Position numbers and translations under genes: made by a program. DNA of 64,000 bases. Source: Bacteroidia bacterium (GTDB taxonomy: Bacteria; Bacteroidota; Bacteroidia; Flavobacteriales; Flavobacteriaceae). The notes beneath the pieces are model-generated. The model was given only the letters and a program-made list of their open reading frames with translations. It ran no database searches and had not been told where the DNA came from. The first letter of the stretch is position 1. Each line of letters starts with the position of its first letter. The stretch lies in NCBI GenBank assembly GCA_030428705.1, contig JAUIDI010000001.1, positions 744,001-808,000 on the forward strand. Direction: 5' to 3'. Shown here in pieces: positions 25,673 through 34,028 of the stretch.

Positions 25673-26665
25673 ATGACACGAAAGTCTTTGAAGAATACCA
25701 TACTCATCAACCTAGGTGCATTTTTGTTGGTGCTACTGCTTGAACTATTGAGTAATTGGATAATCAAAGATAAACTAGGTTCCGATTTTTCTTTTTTCTT
25801 TCACAGTTTAAATTATACCCTCCACATAATGGGTATCATTTGGATCACTAATTTCATTCTCATTCCTTTTTTTCTGGACAAAAAGCGCTATTTGTTATTT
25901 TCGATACTTCTTATTGCCACCATCTTTGTGGGAATTTCTACAAAAGGAAATTTCAGATATGACTGGACGCTTATTTCTAAATTGTTTTTCTTTTTTTTAT
26001 ATACCACCGGAACTGGAATGGCAGTTTTCTTTTTAAGAAGAAACATACGCATCCAAAGAGAAAACAGTGAAAAGGAAAAACTGCAGAGAGAGCTGGAGTT
26101 GAACTACCTAAAAGAACAGGTAAACCCTCATTTTTTATTCAATTCATTGAATAGTATTTATGCCCTTTCAAGGCAGCAATCTAGCGAAACACCTGAGGTT
26201 GTAATGCAACTTTCGGAATTAATGAGATATCAATTAGAAAGTGCTAAAAAAGACTTTGTTTCATTGAAGGAAGAGTTAGAATTTATAGAAAATTATTTAT
26301 TGCTTGAAGAAAAAAGGCTAAGCAAACGTTGTACGATCGAATTTCAAATTGAAGGAGAACTATCTAATTATAAAATAGCCCCAATGTTACTCATACCTTT
26401 TGTTGAAAATGCAATTAAACATGGTGCACAGGCCACCAATGAACAGAGTACAATCGAGGTGAATGCTTCCGTAAAAAATACCAAGCTTCATGTTCATGTC
26501 GTAAATTCAAAACATAATACGGTGGCCAAATCGACAAGAAAAGGAATGGGACTTGAAAATGTGAAGCGACGATTGAATCTATTATATCGGAATGCCCATG
26601 TATTGGAAATCAATGATATGGAGAAAGAGTATCATGTGAATTTAACCATTGATATAACGGACTAG
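25673..26665 (+). CDS. LytS/YehU-type sensor histidine kinase
   Basis: The 330-residue protein has four hydrophobic segments in the first 125 residues, then a short coiled coil and the kinase core. The phosphoacceptor box is EQVNPHFLFNSLN, the N box is LIPFVENAIKHG and the G box is KGMGLENVKRRL. Kinases of this type work with LytTR regulators, and one follows five bases downstream. The signal is unknown. Confidence 0.92.
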   Translation: MTRKSLKNTILINLGAFLLVLLLELLSNWIIKDKLGSDFSFFFHSLNYTLHIMGIIWITNFILIPFFLDKKRYLLFSILLIATIFVGISTKGNFRYDWTLISKLFFFFLYTTGTGMAVFFLRRNIRIQRENSEKEKLQRELELNYLKEQVNPHFLFNSLNSIYALSRQQSSETPEVVMQLSELMRYQLESAKKDFVSLKEELEFIENYLLLEEKRLSKRCTIEFQIEGELSNYKIAPMLLIPFVENAIKHGAQATNEQSTIEVNASVKNTKLHVHVVNSKHNTVAKSTRKGMGLENVKRRLNLLYRNAHVLEINDMEKEYHVNLTIDITD

Positions 26666-26670
26666 TAGGT

Positions 26671-27366
26671 ATGATTAAAATTGCCATTGTCGATGATGAA
26701 TTGTTGGCACGTGAAGTGTTAGAAGAATATTGTTCTAAAATAAACAACTTTGAATTAGTCCTAAGTACCGGGAATCCAATTGAATTCGTGAATTTTATTC
26801 AGGAAAATAAAATTGACCTCGTTTTTTTGGATATAGAAATGCCAGAACTTAACGGGATGGGAATTTTACGTTCTATCATAAAGTCAACTAAAGTTATTTT
26901 AACGACGGCATATTCTGAGTATGCATTAGAAAGCTACGACTTTGGTGTGGTAGATTATTTATTGAAACCTATAAAACTTGAGCGCTTTTTGCAAGCGATA
27001 AACAAAGTTTCAACTTCAAAAATAACAGAGCCCGAAACGAATAAGGAAAAAGAAGAACTTCCAATAAAGCATGATGGTTTACCGATTACTGTTCCTTTTA
27101 AATCAATTCTTTACATACAAAGTTTTGGAAATTATTTAAAAATTTTTACAGATACCAGAATGTATCTTATCTCCGAGACACTTATTAATATCATTACATT
27201 GTTATCTGAAAATTTTCATCGCACCCATAAATCTTATATTGCCAATTTGGACAGAGTTACCAAAGCTACCCGAACATATTTATTGATCGAAGATAAGAAG
27301 GTTCCCGTAAGTGCCATGTATAAGATAGTTGTTTTTGAAAAATTGGAAGCTTTAGCGAAGCCATGA
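26671..27366 (+). CDS. LytTR-family response regulator
   Basis: The 231-residue protein has a receiver domain with acidic residues IVDDE near the start and the phospho-acceptor Asp in LVFLDIEMPELNG, followed by a LytTR DNA-binding domain (SILYIQSFGNYLKIFT, HRTHKSYIANL). It is co-transcribed with the kinase just upstream. Nearby genes, the divergent serine hydrolase and the downstream outer-membrane-type protein, are possible targets. Confidence 0.93.
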   Translation: MIKIAIVDDELLAREVLEEYCSKINNFELVLSTGNPIEFVNFIQENKIDLVFLDIEMPELNGMGILRSIIKSTKVILTTAYSEYALESYDFGVVDYLLKPIKLERFLQAINKVSTSKITEPETNKEKEELPIKHDGLPITVPFKSILYIQSFGNYLKIFTDTRMYLISETLINIITLLSENFHRTHKSYIANLDRVTKATRTYLLIEDKKVPVSAMYKIVVFEKLEALAKP

Positions 27367-27430
27367 AATACGCATGCTTATTCTATGTAATTCAACACCT
27401 ATTCCCCTACTCTAACGTTTTGGGTAAATA

Positions 27431-27478
27431 GCGTTCCATTACCTTTTGAGAAGATACTTTTAAAAGAAAAATTTAAAG
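27431..27478 (+). repeat. Third, partial copy of the intergenic repeat
   Basis: GTTCCATTACCTTTTGAGAA, then ACTTTT and AGAAAAATTT, match in order the 3' part of the repeat at 19624-19670 and 24260-24300. It sits in the gap after the LytTR regulator. This copy lies just outside the AT-rich island. Confidence 0.55.
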
Positions 27479-27485
27479 AAAGTGT

Positions 27486-28274
27486 ATGAGCAACATAGGC
27501 AACATGAACGGACGGAAAACCCTAGTAACCGGTCTTTTTTTATTTTTTATGACACATGTGACCACCGGGCAATTAGTGAATATCGAGTCCAAGCGTATGC
27601 AGACGGATTCCACTCGGTTTGCGCTTAAAAGCGATGTGCTCTTCGATTATACGAATAACAATGGGGATTATATTTTTCAAGTAGCTTCCAATCTTACCAC
27701 GCAACTGAAATCAAAGGATTTAAAGAAAATTTACTTTTTCATCGGTAATTATAAACTTATACGTAGTCAAGATCAGGATTTTCAAAACTCCTGGTTCTTT
27801 CATATACGGTACAATCAAAAACTAACGGATGTATTCCGAATGGAAGCTTTTGTCCAAAACCAACGCAACACCTTATTGACCATTACGAGCCGGAATTTGG
27901 TAGGGGCCGGTATACGGTTAAAATTCCTATCCAATGCGCATTCGAAAGCGTATTTTGGGAATTCCTATATGTATGAAATTGAGGAAGTTGCCCAAACGGA
28001 TCAACGTTTCTTTAATCATCGGAACAGTAGTTATGTGTCCCTTAACCAGTCTTTTAAGAATACCCAATTGGATATTACGGGTACGGTGTACTTTCAGCCC
28101 TTGTACAATGACATTGGCAACCACCGTATTTTAGGTCAGTTGAAAGCGGAATTGCCCATTTCCAATGTCATTAGTCTTTCCGCCCTCTATAATTATTTCT
28201 ACAGTAGCTTTTCGCCGATAAGGGAGAACGACCGGTCCTCCAATCTAAGTTTTGGGCTAACGTTTACGATGTAG
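27486..28274 (+). CDS. DUF481/YdiY-like outer-membrane beta-barrel protein
   Basis: The 262-residue protein has a signal peptide (hydrophobic GLFLFFMTHVTTG) and alternating beta strands such as SDVLFDYTNNNGDYIF and FFHIRYNQKLTDVFRMEAFVQ, ending in a typical barrel strand SNLSFGLTFTM with a terminal Met-stop. This matches DUF481-type barrels. An internal ATG at 27504 is an equally possible start. It follows the two-component genes on the same strand. Confidence 0.78.
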   Translation: MSNIGNMNGRKTLVTGLFLFFMTHVTTGQLVNIESKRMQTDSTRFALKSDVLFDYTNNNGDYIFQVASNLTTQLKSKDLKKIYFFIGNYKLIRSQDQDFQNSWFFHIRYNQKLTDVFRMEAFVQNQRNTLLTITSRNLVGAGIRLKFLSNAHSKAYFGNSYMYEIEEVAQTDQRFFNHRNSSYVSLNQSFKNTQLDITGTVYFQPLYNDIGNHRILGQLKAELPISNVISLSALYNYFYSSFSPIRENDRSSNLSFGLTFTM

Positions 28275-28355
28275 TTTGGATGCCAGGGCATAACGTTCGA
28301 TATAAAGAAATTTCAGGAAAATTCTAAGGGATAGTATATCAATAGAATTTCTCGA

Positions 28356-28940
28356 TTACATCAAGTTGAACACTACGGTACAGACATAAATTAAACCGAT
28401 CAAAAGGACGGCCCAGCCTATTTTTTTATTATCCACGACCTGAAGCCATAAGGGGATGCCCGTTGCTACGAACACCATAAGCGATAGGGCCGTTAAATCG
28501 ACCATCAGGGCATATACCCAATACAACATCGGACCCTCATAACCCTTTAATCGGTGTAAGTCGTTCATATAGCCATTTGTGTCTTTTTGGACAGTTTCTA
28601 GTTTGACTGTTTTTTTATCCGGGGAGATTTCAAGTTTATACCTACTTCCCAAGGTTTTGTATTCGCGAATTATTTGTCCTGAATCGAAAGTTTTTTCCCA
28701 GGTAAGCCTTCCACTTATTCCTTGGTCTTCGATAAACTGTGCCAATTCCCTATCACTTTCTACGACCGAGGCGGTAATCGGAATTTCTACGGATTTGTTG
28801 GTCTCTTCCCCGTGAGCTCCTGTCATCATCAATAATCCGCTCAACAGATACATACTCAAAAACACAACAGTGGTCAAAGCAGCGTATAAGTGAACGGTCC
28901 TGACCCATTTATATGTTTTATGTCTCATGAATGGTGCCAT
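28356..28940 (-). CDS. PepSY-associated membrane protein, second of a tandem pair
   Basis: This 194-residue protein has an N-terminal membrane helix with a histidine (RTVHLYAALTTVVFLSMYLL), a periplasmic PepSY-like domain and two C-terminal helices (MLYWVYALMVDLTALSLMVF, then GWAVLLIGLIYVCTVVF). Short PepSY/TM proteins in Bacteroidota are tied to iron or heme reduction and uptake, but no TonB receptor or heme enzyme lies beside it. It lies 35 bp after its paralogue. Confidence 0.72.
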   Translation of the reverse strand: MAPFMRHKTYKWVRTVHLYAALTTVVFLSMYLLSGLLMMTGAHGEETNKSVEIPITASVVESDRELAQFIEDQGISGRLTWEKTFDSGQIIREYKTLGSRYKLEISPDKKTVKLETVQKDTNGYMNDLHRLKGYEGPMLYWVYALMVDLTALSLMVFVATGIPLWLQVVDNKKIGWAVLLIGLIYVCTVVFNLM

Positions 28941-28975
28941 CGGTTCTATCTATTTATTACCAAGTTTTGAAGGAT

Positions 28976-29557
28976 TTAGAGCCAGAGCATTAAAAACAAC
29001 GATAACGCCCAGATCGATACGAACAATGCTACAAACTTTTTTTTACGCGTATATTTTATCCAAAGCCACATACCCGACACCAGTGAAACGATCATGACGG
29101 TCATGGTAAGCCATTGGTACACACCCCATGACCGTAGCAACAGGTTTCCGTTGGGTATGTTACCGTTAAAGAAATGCAAGGCCTGAAAGGTTGCAAAAAA
29201 TCCTTTACTGGCCTCGTTTACCTCTACATTGCCCGTGGATAGGTTTGCGGATAATCGACTTTCCTTACCTTGATAGACGATTTTAAAATTCAGTACATCG
29301 TTATTCTTTTTGATTTCCCATTCAGGGACCCACCCTATCATTTCAAGGTCGTCACGAATCTTTAAGCATAGCTCATGATCCTTCAAAGATGGATCTATAT
29401 CTACCTGGGCCTGCCATGTATTCGTCGTATGGGTATTTTCAATCTTTGCACCATGGTTGAGCAACAACGAACTTATGGCAAAGGCAAGCATATAAAAGGC
29501 GGTAAAGAGCCCTGCGTAAAGATGCCATTGTATAAAATTGATTTTCTGGACCTTCAT
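28976..29557 (-). CDS. PepSY-associated membrane protein, first of a tandem pair
   Basis: The 193-residue protein has the same plan as the next gene: a membrane helix with His (IQWHLYAGLFTAFYMLAFAI), a periplasmic domain with a PepSY-like stretch, a histidine-bearing LHFFNG segment, and two C-terminal helices. The two genes resemble each other in layout and probably act as a heterodimer. A role in transmembrane electron transfer or metal acquisition is inferred from the family only. Confidence 0.72.
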   Translation of the reverse strand: MKVQKINFIQWHLYAGLFTAFYMLAFAISSLLLNHGAKIENTHTTNTWQAQVDIDPSLKDHELCLKIRDDLEMIGWVPEWEIKKNNDVLNFKIVYQGKESRLSANLSTGNVEVNEASKGFFATFQALHFFNGNIPNGNLLLRSWGVYQWLTMTVMIVSLVSGMWLWIKYTRKKKFVALFVSIWALSLFLMLWL

Positions 29558-29770
29558 CGATCAAGAATTAATAAACGCTTCTCAATTTAATGAGAAAAAA
29601 GTTATTTGATCATTTTTGAGGCCGAACGATTTTACACCTGGATCGGTTTTTTTGGGATGCTTCTTAAAAACCGCCATCGTCTTGGTCGATATCGGACAAA
29701 TCGCCGCCAACAGCAATTTACACATAGTTTGGCTATTCGAATATAAAATCGATGGGCAACGTTCCGATTG

Positions 29771-30544
29771 CTACAATTCACGGATTTTCATATCGCGGAA
29801 CCAAGATTCGAAGTACCAGTTCTGCAACGCAATCTTTCCCTTGGTGGCTTTGCCAAAAGCAGGTCGGTCCTTAAAATTGGAAGTCGAGACCATATTGGCC
29901 CAGGCCGGTGACATTAAATCGGCCTCGGCGGTCAAGGTACCGTTGAGATAAAATTTGACCTTGCCTTCTTGTTGTACGATTTTACCGGTATTCCATTGCC
30001 CGACAGGTTTAGCTTCGACCTTATTTACCTGGGGCGACAGGCCCCAGAGGCAACCGGGTCTTTTCAAAGGGGTATTGGTATCCATATGTTCGGGCTCCAG
30101 CAATTGGTATTCCGGCCCTGTCTGGTAGGTAGCCGAATACTCGGGGGATTCCTGTACATTGATAAAAACCCCTCCGTTTCCGCGGAGGGCCATCTGCCAC
30201 TCAAAAACCAGCTCGTAGTTTTCAAATTCCGTATCGGTAACCAAATCCCCAAAGACCTTGCTTTCATCAGTGGCATTACAGTAAATGGCGCCATCTTTTA
30301 CTTCCCATGCCGAAAACCGGGTGGAGTCCGGATTATTGTACAAATGCCATCCATTCAGGGTCTTACCGTCAAAAAGTAGTTTCCACCCCTGCCCTTTTTC
30401 GATATCGAGCAGTTGATTGTGCACTTTGTTTTTGATGGCCAGCTCTTTGGAGCGTTCAATTCGGAATTTCTTTTTTTCTTCGGTCTTGCATGAAACCGCG
30501 ATAAGCAGTATCATGAATAAAATAAGGGAGGAAGCTCGATTCAT
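29771..30544 (-). CDS. DUF1080 (3-keto-disaccharide hydrolase family) lipoprotein
   Basis: From the ATG at 30544 the protein has 257 residues with a lipoprotein signal (ILLIAVSC). It has the DUF1080 concanavalin-like fold text: GWKLLFDGKTLNGWHLY near the start, ELVFEWQMALRGNGGVFINV in the middle, and WAN...FGKATKGKIALQNW near the end. The family (PF06439) includes enzymes that cleave 3-keto-glycosides in the periplasm. This is one of three members in the window; the other two sit in the sugar locus at 45.8-54.5 kb. Confidence 0.9.
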   Translation of the reverse strand: MNRASSLILFMILLIAVSCKTEEKKKFRIERSKELAIKNKVHNQLLDIEKGQGWKLLFDGKTLNGWHLYNNPDSTRFSAWEVKDGAIYCNATDESKVFGDLVTDTEFENYELVFEWQMALRGNGGVFINVQESPEYSATYQTGPEYQLLEPEHMDTNTPLKRPGCLWGLSPQVNKVEAKPVGQWNTGKIVQQEGKVKFYLNGTLTAEADLMSPAWANMVSTSNFKDRPAFGKATKGKIALQNWYFESWFRDMKIREL

Positions 30545-30696
30545 TGTTTTGGTTATGCCGTGATATTGGGCCAATAATTATGATTTGGCCCTCAAATTAC
30601 AATTTCGGATAGTTAGTAATTACTACGAAATTCCTAAAGTAACAATAATGACCATACGCTACAATATTTTTGCTTACAATCGATATTTTATGAGAA

Positions 30697-30739
30697 TTTC
30701 AAGAGCGGAATGGACCAATAGCCCATTCCGCTCTTGAAA
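30697..30739 (-). terminator. 17-bp perfect hairpin after the small 64-residue gene
   Basis: Bases 30697-30713 and 30723-30739 are perfectly complementary (arm TTTCAAGAGCGGAATGG) around a 9-nt loop. It lies 12 bases past the stop of the small - strand gene. A clean T-run is lacking, but the length and position fit a terminator or an mRNA 3'-end stabiliser. Confidence 0.7.
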
Positions 30740-30750
30740 CCATTTTACCC

Positions 30751-30945
30751 TTATTTCAATACAAGGGCATTAACCGGTTCTTCGATCCAGCACACTTTCC
30801 TAGGTTTTTTGGTAATCGGGTCAATTTCCCATTTACATACCTCGTACACGGCCGGTCTTCTTTTAAGCAGTTCTAAAATCGATGTTTGCTTTTCGTGATC
30901 AATACCCTCCTTGGAATATGAATCTTTTAGGCTTACTTTTTCCAT
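30751..30945 (-). CDS. Small protein of unknown function, 64 residues
   Basis: The reading frame runs from an ATG at 30945 and ends just before a 17-bp hairpin, which supports it as a real transcription unit. The product has a charged N-terminal half and a C-terminal part with two cysteines 15 residues apart (VCKWEIDPIT and KVCWIEEP). There is no signal peptide or membrane helix. It stands alone between the DUF1080 lipoprotein gene and old yellow enzyme. I recognise no family. Confidence 0.5.
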   Translation of the reverse strand: MEKVSLKDSYSKEGIDHEKQTSILELLKRRPAVYEVCKWEIDPITKKPRKVCWIEEPVNALVLK

Positions 30946-31099
30946 TGTACTGTTTTTTAAAGTTCATAATCATCGAAGGTAAACGGATAGCCGGTTTAAG
31001 TCAACCTGCATATACCCCTTATTTTATAGGGTTTATGCCCCTATTTGCAAACAATATACCGATGGAGGTCTGTGTTTGAAATGGATGAATTGACTCTGC

Positions 31100-32179
31100 T
31101 TATATATAGTCCGTATATCCTTTTTCGTCGGCGGTATAGAATAAATTGGCATCAGGTTCGATCAGCTCCTGATCATGTGCAAACTTACTCGGCAAGTCGG
31201 GATTGGCAATAAATAATGCGCCAAAGGAAATTAAATCGGTCTTACCATTGGAAATCGCCGCTGTACTTCTTTCTTGGGTATATCCCCCATTTAAAATCAA
31301 CGTATTGTTGAAGTTCTTTCTTATATCAAGTATCAATTGCCGACCCTCCTCACTGGCATACGCGGCATAATCAATAACATGCAGATAGGTTATGTCCAAC
31401 ACATCCAGTTCTTTTGACAGGTACGTATACGTTTCCACAATTTCGGGATAATGGGGCATGGTATTGAACGTTCCGTATGGCGAGAGACGAACACCTACTT
31501 TATCGGGGCCTATGGCTTCGGCCACGGCCTTTGTGACCTCCAATACAAAACGTGCCCCATTTTCAACGGTGCCACCGTATTCATCTGTTCTTGTATTCGA
31601 ATGGGGATTCAGAAATTGTTCCAGCAAATACCCATTGGCGGCATGTAGTTCAACGCCATCAAAGCCTGCCGTTATTGCATTTTTTGCAGCTTGCACAAAC
31701 TCATCGATTGCTGTTTTTATATCCGCTTCGGTCATTGCTTTGGGCATCTCGGTTTTTTGCATACTCATCGTAGCATCCACCCACATGTCGGCGTCAGCGG
31801 AAATAGCCGAGGGAGCGATGATTGATGCTTCCTGAGGTAAATTGGCCGAATGACCGACTCGACCCGTATGCATCAACTGAACGAAGATTTTCCCTCCTTT
31901 TTGATGTACCGCGTCGGTTACCTTTTTCCAACCTTCTGTCTGCGCCGTTGAATAAATTCCGGGAATACGGGCATAGCCCAGACCATTAGGCGACGGCGAA
32001 GTACCTTCCGTAATGATCAATCCTGCCGTAGCCCGCTGTTGATAATACAAGGCCATTAGATCATTGGGTATATTATTGAAGGCCCTACAACGGGTCATTG
32101 GGGCCATTACCATCCTGTTTTGTAAGGTCAAACCGTTTTTGGCATAAGCATCCAATAAAGTCTCTTTACTGTTGTCCAT
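31100..32179 (-). CDS. Old yellow enzyme family alkene reductase (NemA-like)
   Basis: This 359-residue FMN-binding TIM barrel has MVMAPMTRCRA, the substrate-site HAANGYLLEQFLNPHSN and DEYGGTVENGARF, all hallmarks of NADH:flavin oxidoreductases of the NemA group. These reduce activated alkenes, N-ethylmaleimide, nitroesters and quinone-like electrophiles in the cytosol. It is divergent from an HxlR-type regulator, the usual arrangement for electrophile-induced control. Confidence 0.94.
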   Translation of the reverse strand: MDNSKETLLDAYAKNGLTLQNRMVMAPMTRCRAFNNIPNDLMALYYQQRATAGLIITEGTSPSPNGLGYARIPGIYSTAQTEGWKKVTDAVHQKGGKIFVQLMHTGRVGHSANLPQEASIIAPSAISADADMWVDATMSMQKTEMPKAMTEADIKTAIDEFVQAAKNAITAGFDGVELHAANGYLLEQFLNPHSNTRTDEYGGTVENGARFVLEVTKAVAEAIGPDKVGVRLSPYGTFNTMPHYPEIVETYTYLSKELDVLDITYLHVIDYAAYASEEGRQLILDIRKNFNNTLILNGGYTQERSTAAISNGKTDLISFGALFIANPDLPSKFAHDQELIEPDANLFYTADEKGYTDYI

Positions 32180-32246
32180 TCGTAAGATTTTAAATTGTTA
32201 TGGTTTCTGTTGTTATGGATTATTTTTTTCATACTTGATCAAAGCA

Positions 32247-32279
32247 TTGCACAAAATTGAAGAACAAAGTATATTTTTG
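32247..32279 (+). promoter_or_regulatory. Promoter of the HxlR-type regulator, with a repeat at the start site
   Basis: TATTTTTG at 32272-32279 matches TAnnTTTG, with TTG at 32247-32249 after 22 bases. Just downstream, AGTAGTT occurs twice in direct orientation (32286-32292 and 32303-32309, 17 bases apart), overlapping the expected transcription start. These repeats are a candidate operator for the regulator encoded next. Confidence 0.62.
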
Positions 32280-32333
32280 CAACTTAGTAGTTAAAAAGTA
32301 CAAGTAGTTTTTAGGATACTTAAATTAACAGGG

Positions 32334-32672
32334 ATGGAAAATAAGGTAGATAAAAAGATGGCCATGAAAATTGTTGCCGATGTATTGGATATCATTGGAG
32401 GTAAATGGCGGGGACAGATACTCGCCAGATTATGCGACACGCCCCTGCGCTTTAACGAACTTAAGGAGGATATGGGTAGAATTACTTCCTCCACGCTTAC
32501 TAAGGAATTGCGGTATCTTGAAGCCATTAAAATCGTGAAACGCAATGTCTTGAGCACTTCTCCGGTCGCAGTGGAATATTCCCTGACGGAACATGGTATG
32601 TCCATCCACGAAATTATCGATAGCATTGTTCAATGGGGATTGAAACACAGAAAGAAAGTTTTTGAAGAATAG
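32334..32672 (+). CDS. HxlR-family winged-helix transcriptional regulator
   Basis: The 112-residue protein has the HxlR pattern: VLDIIGGKWRGQILARLCD, then RFNELKEDMGRITSSTLTKE, then VEYSLTEHGMSI. HxlR proteins act as dimers and often sense thiol-reactive compounds through a cysteine; the only obvious one here is in RLCDTPL. It is divergent from the old yellow enzyme gene and probably controls both. Confidence 0.93.
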   Translation: MENKVDKKMAMKIVADVLDIIGGKWRGQILARLCDTPLRFNELKEDMGRITSSTLTKELRYLEAIKIVKRNVLSTSPVAVEYSLTEHGMSIHEIIDSIVQWGLKHRKKVFEE

Positions 32673-32722
32673 GGATACAACGGCCCACACTCCCCTACTT
32701 TAATTACAACTGGATGATTATA

Positions 32723-33814
32723 TCAATAATCCTCAAAGAAAAGATAAGAAATTCCATCCGAAGTGATGCCGCCGATTAAGGCCTGTTCCGGCGTCAATTT
32801 CAATCCGGAATACTCAGGTTGTGGCCCATTACCTGGAGCAAAAGTTTTTTCCAAAACCCATTCATTGTCCATCAGCCGTAAGAGATACACCTCTTGCCCA
32901 CCCAATGGAGCGACCAAAGCATGGTCTTCGGTCATACTCATACTATCTCCATAAAATCGAAGACCAAGGTTTAAATCTAAATTTGCATTTATGGTTATTG
33001 GGCTAATTGAACCATCTGGTTCTATCGTAAACGACTGCAAACCCAACATTTCGGAATAATAAAGAACGGTATTGCCATAATTATCGATGTCAGCGGGCAA
33101 GATGTCATTTTCAACACTTGCCAATTTCCATTCCATATCTTCAAACTTATAAACGTGCATCGGAATCGATAAACCACTAACGAGGACAAAATTATCCGTT
33201 ATAATCACGTCCGCGCCAAAATGATCATCAGGAGAACGATTCTCACTATAAAATTCTTGGGTTTGAATCCAATCGCTACCCTTCTTGCCAAAGATATAAA
33301 ATGAACCTTCGTCTTTATTCGGGATGCTGAACGATTCATCCCATATGGCGGAAGCCCCAATGATCATCAAAGTATCCTTGATCGCGATGTCATTGCCAAA
33401 ATTGTCTTGATTCCTTCCAATTTGAAAGTCCTCTGTAAATTGCCACTCGGTATTGTTTAAAGTATACTGACGGACCTTGCCCGTTCCCTCATCGTCAAAT
33501 AAGCCTAAAAAGAGCAATCCGTCCGTGGCTTTCATACTGTTCACGAAACCGACATTGGTCAAATCAATTTCTTGCAAAAGAGACGTTGTCTGACCGTTTC
33601 TTTCAAAAACCCAGACTTTTTTTTCACCACCAACAAATATTTGGTTTTCATAGGCTTCGATAACGGTGCCGAAACCATCACAGAATTCGCAAATAACCTT
33701 ATCGCTTTCAATAATCAGATTGGCAACAGGTTCTCGATCAAAGTCGGTGTCCGAGGACTTGGTGCAGGATATTATAATCAATAAGGCAAAAAAAGTAAGT
33801 ATGCTACATTTCAT
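32723..33814 (-). CDS. Lipoprotein with FG-GAP/propeller-like repeats
   Basis: From the ATG at 33814 the protein has 363 residues with a lipoprotein signal (ALLIIISC). The body has repeated segments of the integrin-like type, such as FGNDIAIKDTLMIIGASAIW and FGADVIITDNFVLVSGLS, where a phrase describing a state is followed by a hydrophobic strand. These repeats form beta-propellers at the cell surface. Function unknown; no catalytic motif. It is a single gene convergent with hxlR-like. Confidence 0.75.
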   Translation of the reverse strand: MKCSILTFFALLIIISCTKSSDTDFDREPVANLIIESDKVICEFCDGFGTVIEAYENQIFVGGEKKVWVFERNGQTTSLLQEIDLTNVGFVNSMKATDGLLFLGLFDDEGTGKVRQYTLNNTEWQFTEDFQIGRNQDNFGNDIAIKDTLMIIGASAIWDESFSIPNKDEGSFYIFGKKGSDWIQTQEFYSENRSPDDHFGADVIITDNFVLVSGLSIPMHVYKFEDMEWKLASVENDILPADIDNYGNTVLYYSEMLGLQSFTIEPDGSISPITINANLDLNLGLRFYGDSMSMTEDHALVAPLGGQEVYLLRLMDNEWVLEKTFAPGNGPQPEYSGLKLTPEQALIGGITSDGISYLFFEDY

Positions 33815-34028
33815 AAACCGGAGGTAAATATTTACTACAGTTTCGAATTTATCCGACTTCGGATGGAGTATCACGGTGTATCCTCCATAAAAATATTTTG
33901 GGGTTTATACTAAGGTAGTCTTTTTCAGCAAATTAACTCCCTCGAAGTACGTTGATGTTGTCGAAGCTATATGAATATTTATCCCGACGAGTATCGAGAG
34001 CTGTAGCACAACCATGCATTTGGCACAG

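Noticed and set aside
29616-29951. 111-codon + strand open frame near the DUF1080 gene
   Set aside because: It runs antisense through the 3' part of a clear DUF1080 gene and shows no domain.
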